Shown here: piece after piece, positions 12,301-24,300 of the stretch
Layout of the letters: each line of letters starts with the position of its first letter
Numbering within the stretch: the stretch's first letter is position 1
Source: Acanthaster planci
Lineage: Eukaryota; Echinodermata; Asteroidea; Valvatida; Acanthasteridae
Direction of reading: 5' to 3'
NCBI RefSeq assembly: GCF_001949145.1
Contig: NW_019091433.1
Location: forward strand, 64,001 to 124,000
Length of the DNA: 60,000 bases
Notes under the pieces: model-generated
The model's database searches: none
What the model was told of the DNA's origin: nothing
Seen by the model: only the letters and a program-made list of their open reading frames with translations
Translations under genes and position numbers: made by a program

Positions 12301-15300
12301 TTTTCCATGAATTTTCATAAGTTGATTTAGAGCTATGTGTATCCATTAGTGCACACACTGCAGCTCATACAAGTATGAATGTGTGTGTACATACGTGTAT
12401 GTGATCTATCATTCCAAAACAAGGCTGAAGTGCCATAAAGTACATTTGATGTCTGAAAGTTCTTCTCATCCATGATTTTCCATACTTCAATATGATCTAA
12501 AGTATCATACTTTGTCAGCAGAGACTTTCACAAGTTGCAGAATCAGCAAAATGGAGTTTTTCTAACCCACTTTGCACTGGAGGACGTGGAAAACTCTGTA
12601 TACCAGTACCCGGGCACAGGTGACATGCTTCAATGTCAGGCTTGCCTTGACACACCTCCGGATGACATCAAAATACCCCAACATTTGTTTTGTAAACACA
12701 CAAAAGCCTCGAGAAGGCTACCCAGGCGGGGCCGTGCACTGAACTTGAAACAAGTGGCCTCTGTGCAACACCTGTTGTGGAAGCAAATACTACTCTGTGG
12801 GTGCACCCCTAGAGTGAGAGGTTGTGATAAGAAATATACAGGCACTGTTAACATGACTCATGTGAATCAGTATTTGTGGCACTTGGCTACATCTCAAAAG
12901 TTAAAGGCCGGATCTTGCAGTCTTGGCTTTGTTGAAAATTGAAAATTTTTCTATCCAAAATAATACTGATGGTGAATGAACAATCCAGAAAGTGAGACAA
13001 GTTGATCTTCACTAAGACAGATTTCAACGAAATTGTGCTTAACGAGTTGTCCATTTTGGCCGGCCAGTTCTTTAAAATTTATGCTGAAACTCTGATCTCA
13101 TAAATAGAACTCTTCCTTTCATCTCCCAGTCACCTGGTTTGAATGTGGTATCAGTGTCTTAGCCTGGTGGCGGTTTTTTGGGCATCTCACAGGCCATTTT
13201 GGTCAAATTTTTTTTTTTAAACAAATGCCAGTGTGAACATAATATAAAGGGCTACCTTTTAGCAACTTGGAGGTCCTGTTTTCAAATACTGATTAAAACC
13301 GTCACTGGAGTGCATACAAGAACAAATGTGTCACAAAATACAACAAATAGAAATCATGCGGCAATTTGCTCCATGCACAATGGAGTTTGAAAGTGCTACG
13401 TAGGCAAAGAATGATGGATAATGTATATGCACCGTGTATGTAAGGTCGTTCACCCACCATTTCCTCTCTCTTCAGATCTAATAAGGTAATCTTTCAAGCA
13501 GAGTGTTGCCTGTGAGTTCATATTTCTGCTGAATTTGTAGAACCAAACGGCATGTCGTATTCCATATTTTTTTTCCCACTGGTGAGTTTAATATTCTGCC
13601 TAATGATGCAAGGAGGTAAACAGGTGGCATAATGTGCAAGACGAGTCAGTGACAAACACAACTACATTGCTACGACGCTATCAATCAACTCGGTGATCGA
13701 TAGCGTTGTTTGACCGCTTTCAAAAAGCATGTTGCCTGCGACCTACCGGTAGCAGTAACTACTAATTTTTTGCCTTTGAGAAAGATTCTGCTAGGATTGA
13801 AATGTCAGGCCCTCCATATTTTGTGAGCAGTTACTACTGTGCACAGGTTTTTAATGACCCCCTATGACACACCTTTGCCTGTGCCTACATCATAAATACA
13901 CGTATGGGTCGGTACTCACAAGGCACATCAGGGCAGGTTACACTGGCTTGGCCCTCGCTTGAGCTTAAAGTAGACATCAAAATCAAACAACGCCACCGCC
14001 GGTGTATGCAATCAACAACATAATGACCTGTAAATGTGCTCGTGCCCACATGAGGGGGGTTGCAGAGAGCATGGCTTCTGTGTCAAATGTTGCATGTGAT
14101 GTGGTTCACCTGCTGAGTCACACACGTCATGTACATATACATGTACACGTATTACATGTGCACACACATACATGTGCATGTACTAGTACATGTGCAAGAT
14201 ATACCGTATGTTCTGATACATGGGAACAAGTGAAACTGTAGTAATCAATTTAATGACAAGAAATGGTGAGAAATACATGCAGAATTTAATCGTTTTTGAG
14301 AACACCCTAGTTCTCAGGTGCCTACGTGTAAGTTTAAGAAGATATCAAGATCTCAACACATCATGACTGAGAGTCTGACCTACCAATAAAAAGGGAGGGG
14401 GGGAATGAAAACATTATCCAGACCAGGAAAAAAACACACACATGGAGGAAAATGATATCGAGCCTTGCCTTCCCTGTTCGCTTGCCAGTCACATGCTCTA
14501 TCTTCCAGTATTAATAACAGTGTTTAAATGTGAAAGTAGATGTAGATTGTGTAGGTGTACAGAACTAAAACTACATCAGCCACTACATGTACTGGTTAAT
14601 CAGTTCCAACTGGAACAGCGTTTGTTTCTTTTGCACTCTTGATTATTGACCTGTAATGACTTCAAATACCAAGTAAGCTTCTATCTAGGGTTGTTTTATT
14701 TAAATCACTGATCAAAATCCCAAATTAAGTCACTCAAAAATTAAAAACAACACACATGAATTAAAAAATTATCATGTTAAAGAAATCATGAGAAACCTCT
14801 TTTGGATATTTGGGGGAAAAAAAGAATTGGCCGTATTCAATAAACTGCTTAGTTAAGTTGATGATACAGATAGATCTTATACCCTTGGAGATGCTGAAGT
14901 ATCGATCAGTGTCCACTTGTATGCAAACCATAATGGATGCGTTAAAGTGTCCTCAGATAAAATGGGTTTTTAATAACTAAGTATAGAGGGATCCCAATAC
15001 AACGCTTTTAGCTTCGATCTGCGCATTTCCGCATTTGAAAACGAGGCTGTATGTGTTAGCTTCAATTCTTAATACGATCAGACGATGGAAAGCAGGGTTA
15101 AGACACAAAATACATAAAGGTATGTTAAATTAAGACTTTCCAGGCTTCAACTTTTAATGGAAGAGTCTTTCAGGATGACTCGGCACATAAAATCAAAAGA
15201 AAAAATAACGGCAATTTACTACGAGCTAACGTACCTGCGATGGTCGTGTATCTTGTGCAGTGGGCATGGTTTAAACTGAAGTGGCGCCACACTTATGAAC

Positions 15301-18300
15301 TGGATACTGCATGTACTGTCAACTCCGCAGGCGCGCTCGACGAAGTTCAACACAGAGAGCCTCGCTTTCGATGCGGATATGCGCAGATGGAGCTAATGCG
15401 AAATCCCTCTATGGCTTCAACTTAAGGCCCAAAGATTTTTAGACCCTCATATAAAGATACGGTACAAATTTGAAGAAATCAAAAACAAGTCTGATAAAGA
15501 AAAAAAATTCCAATTTTTACAACTTTTCAATAGGCTATAAAAATCAGGATATTTAACAGCCTGGCAAGCGTCTATGCTTTTCTACATGTAGATGTATGTA
15601 AATGTCCTGCATTTTTCTCTGGGTACCCTTTTCACAGTAATTGACAGAATGCAAAAAAAAATGAAAGTACGTGAACAAGTATAATGACTGAAATGGTTAG
15701 GAATAACAATATAAAAAGTAATGTGCTCATGCCCACACGGGGGTGGTTGCAGAAAGCGTGGCTTCTGTATCAATGTTGCACGTGATATGGTTCACCTACA
15801 TGTACATGTACATATTGCACATGCTCACGCATACATGTGCGCGAAACGTGTATAAGTGAGATACATCTACGTGTACAAGCAGACCGCATGTAACTGTGAT
15901 GCGCATGTCAGGACTGAGCCAAAAATGAGCAGTGAATGTCATCGCTTTTCATGAGTGGCTGTCCAAAAATCCACATCAATCTTTGGCTACGAATAAAGTG
16001 GTGTAGTGTTTCAGAAATTTCCATAATTGGTGCAATATACAAGTGTATGAGTTGAGAGCATTCGGGAAATATGTTTTAACCCCAACCAAGCTTAAACCTT
16101 GAAGACTTCATGAAATTACAATTCCATCTTGTGGATTAGGGTAAAAAAACCTGCCAAACTACAAATTTACTTTTTCACAATCTCTCTCTGTTTGAGCTGC
16201 ATGAGTAATGAAAGCTTACAATAAATGTTCTTTTGAGGTGGTTATTTTTTTAGTTCAATGTTTTCGCAAATGGCTTTGTAAATTAAAAAAAAAAAGATTT
16301 CTTTTACCTTCAAAAGACTGGCCATACACTGGAACAAAGATAGGAACAACAGGTATTGATACAAACACAAAACACCAGATCCTCATAAAGATTTTGCCAA
16401 TTGTAACTCTCCATCCCGTCCCAACCACACACACGCATACCTGTTTTACATGCAAAGTGTGGACTTTCCTTTGATCTCCTGTGGTTAAGGAAACTTGAGG
16501 AAAATGCTCCTTTTTCTCCAACTAGGATAACTCCTTCGAGCTGGATTTTTGATGATGATTTCCTGGACTATTCCTCATCATTTTGCCACCAATAACCTTG
16601 ACCTCAAAATGCCTCTGAAACTGTTTTTCAGAGAGGGGGAAACATTGTGTGGACGTGTGCGAGTCCACACTACATTATCGCACCCTACATTATGTTGACT
16701 TCTTTTGTGCAGAGGTCCACACTATGTATGCCACGCCTGCGCACACACACACACATCTCACCATCAAGTAGTACATGTACCGTATGTTTGGAGTTGCCTG
16801 AACTGTTTTGTATGTCATGTGACAAAAGTTGTACACAACAGCTTCTACCAAAATGAACTCACTCAACAGGGAAGCCCTGGGAGAAAATTGTGGATCAGTA
16901 ATGAAAAAACTGACTAAACTAGAACTTAGTGAAACTTCAACACTCATTAACCCGGGACTGAAAAGCAAATATGTGACACCTTACAGTGCTTTGTGTGGAA
17001 GATCTCATTATGCCTTTTTAAGTAGAACCCATCAAATTTGGAAACCGGAAGTGTTGAGAAATTCCCTTTTATAACCCGGATGCACATACGAGTACAAGTA
17101 CCCACATAAAAGCTGGACCACATGTACCGGTAATTCTTTAAAGATGTTCTCGTCACCAGCAGAACAATTTCGTTTCATTTTGTTTGACTCATTCTCTGTT
17201 CATCACATCTGGCACGAAAGCTGAATTTAACGGTGTCACTTGTCAGCGTTTTCTGCACTGAACTCCTGAACCTACCCCCAGGTACATCTGTCTTTTAAAC
17301 CTCATTCCACAAATCTGTTAATGACTGGTAATGTTGACTTCACACTAATTTTTAACCATTTGAAGACGGCAAACACAATGACCTTCCTCCCATCACAGAA
17401 CTGCTTTGTTCTGGTTTCATTTGTTGGCAGGAACTCAAGGAAATGTGGCTAATATAATGTACATGTAAGTCCATTTTCTGCACTGAGGATATCATCTCCT
17501 AGATGTACATGTAAAACATAGGGCCGAAGTTTTAAAGTATATTTACTTTGACAAAGTTTCAAAATGATTAAGAAGCCCACATGAAAGCACAGCCAGGGAT
17601 GAGCCCAAGAGTTGGAAACTGGCAATTTTCACTAGCACGTGCCTACCTGACAACACAGCTTCCACCAATGAGCCATCAGGAATCTCACTGGAATATGTGA
17701 TTGGCTGTAGGACGTAGGATTCACCTGGGGTATGCCTAAACAGGAGAATCTTGTCATAGACTCCGTAGAAATCGTGCTCAGGAAACTGCCAAGGGAAAAA
17801 CAAAAGACAAACAGGATCAGTGCATAGTAAGAGGTAGGCAAACATACATGTACATGTACACTGACACACTAAAGAGTCTTCATTCCAGGAATTTGTATGC
17901 AAGATACCGATACACTCTTCAGCATTACCTAGAACACCACCTCCAGGCACCAAACCTTAGAGTATAAACAGAAAGGCAAGACTGACTTATTTTTTAGTTT
18001 CAGTAAATTAACATTTAGGTTTATATCACATGAGTCCAGCTTCAAAGAAAATAATGTTCAAAACCTGCTGTAAACAGCTTCCCCACTGAATTACTGGCTA
18101 CCAAAACCACTGATATGCACAGTGCTTATCATTTTGGTATATTCCACTCTGCAAAGTAACTCCCACTATTTTTACCAGGAGTTTTTGGAATCCTCTAACA
18201 TCCAAACTTGGGCAAGTACATAAAACTACATGTGCATTCTTTACATTTCAACTTTTGACAAGAAACAAACCCTGTACACAGTACATACAAGATAAGCAGG

Positions 18301-21300
18301 AAAATGGTACTTTTTCAATCCTAAAAAAATCTAAGCAAACCTTTGGGATTTCATTGGGTTGGATTTAGACTGGCTTGGCTTGGACTAGACTGGACTGCAC
18401 TGGACTTTATTGGATTGGACATCACAGAAACTAGGAGGCTTGGGGTTATAATGACTCAGATAAAAGTACAGTATTTAACTACATGTACATGTGCTTCACA
18501 GAAGAGGACATATAAACCTGCAATGATTTTCGGCAATAGTTTCACAAGGGGGATGTAAACACGTTCAAACAATTTCTATCACACAGTAGCAGGTGACATG
18601 GTGCTCTAATGCTTCGGTGGTTCCTACTGATCTGTATACACACCGACACAGAAGGTCTAGAGAATCCACGGAAGTTCACCCTGTCTGGTACCCTGACCCA
18701 GTCACATGCAACGCCTGGTTGTCATACACTAAGTGGTTTCCCACTTCAATGTGATATTGCATCTGGGACCAGTTTGTGGTGAAATAATAACTTCCCCGAG
18801 TGGTTTACAACAAAAAAACCAACCTGCCAATAATATCCCATTTGCATCCGGACAGCAAGGCTTTTAATATAATCACAACACTGTAGCACCCTGGACAACA
18901 CCTGACCACCTGCACAACTTGCCTTCCTGAGAATTATCCATATATGACTTAAAGCTGTGGACAATTTTTAATTTGGTGCAATGAAAAAGCACATTACATT
19001 TACACTGCAGCAGAGAAGCTTTTTCTATTTCTGATGATTTTGTCACGTTTTCGGCTTCAACAAGCATACATGAAATGTTTGGCTGGACAATTGCAGGCTC
19101 GGCTATCGTGGAACAAGATTTTGGAGAAATAAACTTCACACAGTCTGCTCCTATGCTTATTTCCAACACTCTGACAAGTGAAATATAGGAACATAAAATT
19201 CATTCCACGATAGGAAATGACCAGAATGGAACTTGAAGAGATAATCTCAGTTTTGAGAGCACCAAAGCTCTCAAATGTCTTACCGGTAGTTTCAACATCA
19301 AAGGTGGTATCAAGAACTTACGACATATGAACTAAGGGCAAAGACTGAAGAAAAAATGAAACAAGAAAAATGATATCGAGACCTGCCTCCACTGCTTACT
19401 TGTCAGTCACATGCTTTTCATTCTGGTATTAATAACAGTGTTTAAATGTGAAAGTACATGTAGGTTGAGTGGGTGTTCAGAAACTAAACTTACATGTTAG
19501 CCATGAGATCATGCAGTTTGAACCGGAACATTTGTTGCTTCTTTTGTGAACTTGACTGTTGACTTGTAATAACTTCACATGCCAAGTTCAAGATCAGTTA
19601 ATGTGCTGTACATGCGCCTTCCTTCTACACGTACATGTACATGTTCTGCTGCTTCCTATGGCCATTTTTTTTTATTCAACAGTACACATAGAAAATTAAT
19701 GAATGCTGCACGTAAATGAGTAAACTAGTGAAAACAAATTTGTTAGATGACAGAGGCGAAGCCAAGTGAAACAAGACTTTTGCGAGTCACTGCAAATTTG
19801 AATAAAATCTAGTACGCTGAGTTATCTGATGGCACATACGCATACCAATTTGAATTCTCCAGACTAAAGACACTGTTGCTATACCTCGTGATCGGGGCAA
19901 GCTTTTGCACAGTGACCGCCATCTCTGAAATGAATCTGGCTCCTTTGTGCCCTTCTTATCCATTGAAAACAGCAAGGCGTCTCTTATGTAACTAACCAAA
20001 AACTTGCCCCGAATCACGAGGTATAGCTACGATGTCTTTAGTGTGGAGAATTCAAATTGTTATGTTCACAAGCATTTAAAGAACCCAGTATGGAGATTTC
20101 AAATTGTTATGTTCACGTGAATTTGAAGAACTCAGTGTACCAGATTTTATTCAAATTTAACTCCCAAAAGGCCTATTGAGATTTTCTTTCAGCACATGAA
20201 ATTATCCTTTCCCCTGCATGAATATGAAACACTGATTACTTTTTTTACACAACACCTGAATAAATTAAATGTGAAACTGTATGTTTCTCACTTCTTTATA
20301 TTCTTCTGTTTATCCACTGCTGCCCCCAAGTTCAATGACACCGGGGGTAAGCTCAGAGCTTTACCTCAACAGTCGGGAATAAAATTTCAAATGCAATCAT
20401 TTAAGTACGAGATACTTTACCAGGTAGCACAGTTAGAAATGACACGGCTTTACTTTCGGGGAGTCCCGCTGCAACGAGGAGACACTAAGAGTTGCAACAA
20501 TCAAGTGCACTGAAGTCCAACGTCAATTTAATCATCATCGTGTTACCCTTCTATGCCCAAACTGATCGCTTGGGAGCTGGGACCATTTTTCCAATGGGTG
20601 GCACAGGAGTCAGTCCACTAGGAATTGAAAAGTGAACCCGACATCTCCAAACTGCCTGGGAAATCTTATACTGAGGGTAGATTATGTGACCATGGTAGCA
20701 GAAGCCAATATCACATGTTGTATTACATGTTGTGCACCGAAGAAAAAAAGTTCTTCTTTCTCGCAAATGCCAGTTTATACAACAGGGACAATGCATATAA
20801 AATCATAAATTGGAATTTATCCCCCAGAAGCTTGACATCACCGAGAGGGCTTAAATGGCCTACTAGAGCTCTCGGTGATTCAGGATGAAAGTTCGGACGA
20901 CAGACTTTTCTTGGATTCGTGACTACTCTAGGACTCGAAGCCTTGTGGAATCAGCTTGGCTCAGGACTTGGCTAGTGGATGACTTACAACAACCTGTCAG
21001 ACTTGAATTGAGTCCACTTAAAAATTACGTTGGGCATGCCTGAGAACATACATGTACAGAAGTTAAACTTACAGGTATCTTTAAAAAAATAACTAAAGTG
21101 TCTGTCATTTGATCAAGAGTTACATGTAACTTTTATCAGAAGAAAAATCTCTTTTAGATACCGGTCCCTGTACTTTACTAGGTTGGTATCCTGGGGAAAA
21201 GTTCATCCAGGCTCAGTCTTCTCACTGTTCCAACTATCATTCTATTGTCTTCATGATTAATTTGCTGTACCGGTAATCTGCTTTGACAGCTATTTCACTA

Positions 21301-24300
21301 CTGGACTCGGACTTGGCAGAAACGCAACAATTTTGGCTCAGAATTGAGCCAGACTTGGGACAAAAATGGACTCCAACTTGGCTCAGATAAAGTGGACTGA
21401 ATACATCACTGGCAGACAAGAAGCGAGATTTAGCCCAAGTCGAAACACAGAGGAAATGTTTGAATAATCACATCATCTCACGTACGGTACCATACCATAC
21501 CTGTGGTGATAACAAGGGGAGATGAAAGATTTGGCTGTGAAAGCATGGGCAAAGTGTGATGATTTAGAGTAACGTACAATACATATACATGTGCATAATT
21601 GCACGAATTAACCCTTCGTTAAAAACCACAGGACTGCATTAAGGGACTACCTTTCCTTTAAATCTAAAGGGAAAATTGTACATGTGCATATTCAATATCA
21701 ACATTTACATGTACCCGGTACAAGTAATCTCACCGTAGGCCTAATACCGGTATTTCACGTAAAACCTCTGTACTACACATGTATATTGACCACCTCCCAA
21801 AGGTCTAAAACCTTATCTAACAAGTCTACAGGTTCATTTTAACCAGCTCTACCATTATGCAGCATCAGCTTACTCAGGCCGTGTCCGAAATGGGCTTCCA
21901 GAGCTACAGCTAGGTCTAATGTCTACGTGTCTCCACACATTTCTAATGGTATGGAGACCTAGACCTAGCTCTAGACAAGAGATTCAGATGCAGCCTCATT
22001 TCCAAACAGACGAAAGGCCTTTGTGGTACATGTACACGTATAACTTACATGTACATGTACATGTACACGTAAAAAATCCAGCCTTTACACATGTACATGT
22101 ATGTACACGTACAAATCGTCAGGTGCCCGCCAGAAGGGCGTAAGCGCACTAACGCCCTTTCGCCAGGAAGCATGATCACAGCAGAAAATATGTTCCCGGC
22201 AAAAGGGCGTAAGAAACATACTCTCCTTATTTAGTAAAAACAGATATATAATTTACTACAAAATCAACCTGGGCTCTACAAAAAGCAAACTTATTAAAGG
22301 ACTTGGGTTTTTTTTTTCCTTTTGCCAAGAAATCTTCATATTTCTTTAAAATACAATAGTTGCATACTTTCGTCTTTTTGCTGGGAAAAGTTTTTTGAAG
22401 TGATCATGCTTCCCGGCAAAAGGGCCTAAGCGCTAACGCTCTTCTGCCGGGCACACGACAAAATGTACTTGAATATGTATGTAAGGTTCACTGGTACATG
22501 TACATTCCATTTCTTGTTTAACATGATTATGGATTATGACATAATATACCAGGACCTTGTGCATGTACATGTACATACAACTGTATATGTATACATGATA
22601 CATTTACATAGAAACTGGTACCATGCATACATACATGTACATGTAAAGTGGTACCATGAATACATACATGTACATGTACATGTAAACTGGTACCATGCAT
22701 ACATACATGTACATGTAAACTGGTACCATGCATACATACATGTACATGTAAACTGGTACCATGCATACATACATGTACATGTATGTACAATGGGTCTGTC
22801 CACATTAACAGACACATTTGAGTAACATTCAATACAAATATCCAACTGTAGAATTCTGCCGTTATTTTTGCTTACATATGTCTCCACTGTTTCTGACTGT
22901 TGCCGCAGAAAGGTACGGATAAATTGAGCAGTATTTGAGAAATTACAGAAGTTTATTCCTAAAGATATAACGTTTGTCAAATGGACCAACACTTTGTTTC
23001 TTTAATATGAAAATTAAATTCAAAACACAATTGAAAATTACCTGCATTGTATTAAATTTAGACTTTTTAGTTTACATTTAGAAACTTTCCTTATGTCATT
23101 ACAAAATTCCAGTGTAGAAAACACTGAAATTTATTTCCAGAAAAAAATGTGACGTTTGTCACTGGACAGACATCACGTTTGTCACATGGACAGACATCAC
23201 GTTTGTCACATGGACAGACATCATGTTGTCACATGGACAGACATCATGTTGTCACATGGACAGACATCATGTTGTCACATGGACAGACATCATGTTGTCA
23301 CATGGACAGACATCATGTTGTCACAGACATTTTTCTGGTGTTTGAATTAGAGCATGAAAACAGAATTGTCTTAAACCAAACATTTTTTTTTTCAGTTTTC
23401 CAAATCATTTTTGTTCAGAAAACTTTTAAACTTCAGCTGAAATGAACACAGTGTAAGTTTTTCTCAATGAGTAATGCTTGTTATATGGACAGACATAACC
23501 TGTGGACAGACAGTCTTCTCACTTTCATTTCAGCAAAATGAACCGACTTTTCTAATGAATTGTTCGTTATTTTTATTTAATTTGGTTTTGTAATAAATGT
23601 ATATTAATGTATTAACTGTATAAAACAAATAATTAATGTTTTGCATTCATGCAATGGTAACAATGATTTCATTCGTTGACACGTGAAATGTTCCATTCCA
23701 CTTGGCTTTGCCTCATGGAATGGAACTTCCACTGCACTCAATAACATTCATTACTTGTATGACATCACTGCGGTATCTTACAGAAAAGTTGAATTGCCTT
23801 GTCTTTTACCTTTCCATTTCTTTTCAAGTTTGGCAGGTTAGGCGATTCCATTTTGACACGTAAGTATTCACGTCACATAAGTTCGTCATCTGAAAAGTGA
23901 GTTGCCAACCCTGCAAGCATTTCTCACATGGCATCCTTCTGCAGTACTTTCTGGGCACTTACGATATAGGCCACGATATACATGTAACTTTACAGACAGA
24001 AACTGTCAGGCAACTTTTCATGCTAATGAGCTTGCACGGAAACAGCCTATGTACAGGCACAGCGTATTTACATTTGTACATGTGCATGAATCGACTGGGT
24101 GAATTCATAATCAGCACCTTAACAAACATCCAAGCTTACCGTTTTCAGTTTCCAGTCTGAAATAAAAACGATACTCTTCCTTCCTTTTCAAATATGTTTC
24201 TAATCTGAATGAACTGTCTGAAATCAGAGCAGTGACAGGAAAACAGATCTTATGCTTTTGTCTTAATGTGTGTGTGTGCAGTACCTCTAACCCTCCTTTA

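Larger units (their letters stand above)
8663..17646 (-). other. PRKD intron 2
   Basis: A phase 1 intron of 8984 bp. It holds scattered ACATGT palindromes, a hairpin (13675-13706), first copies of three dispersed repeats (14033-14205, 14286-14680 and 15257-15307) and a second copy of one of them (15719-15850). 8670-13600 shows no recognisable element apart from short ACATGT runs; open frames of about 135 codons at 11193-11600 and 12535-12942 match nothing I know. Confidence 0.8.

Noticed and set aside
12535-12942. 135-codon open frame on the plus strand
   Set aside because: Several cysteines but no known spacing pattern, and no supporting promoter or splice signals.
22463-22992. Open frames of 100-150 codons on both strands with His-Val, Cys-Thr and Met-Tyr repeats
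   Set aside because: They are translations of TACATG repeats, which lack stops in most frames. The same applies near 26000-26350, 39180-39450 and 45470-46580.
23150-23330. Regular 23-24 bp repeats as a CRISPR array
   Set aside because: The units follow one another without spacers, and the context is a eukaryotic intron.
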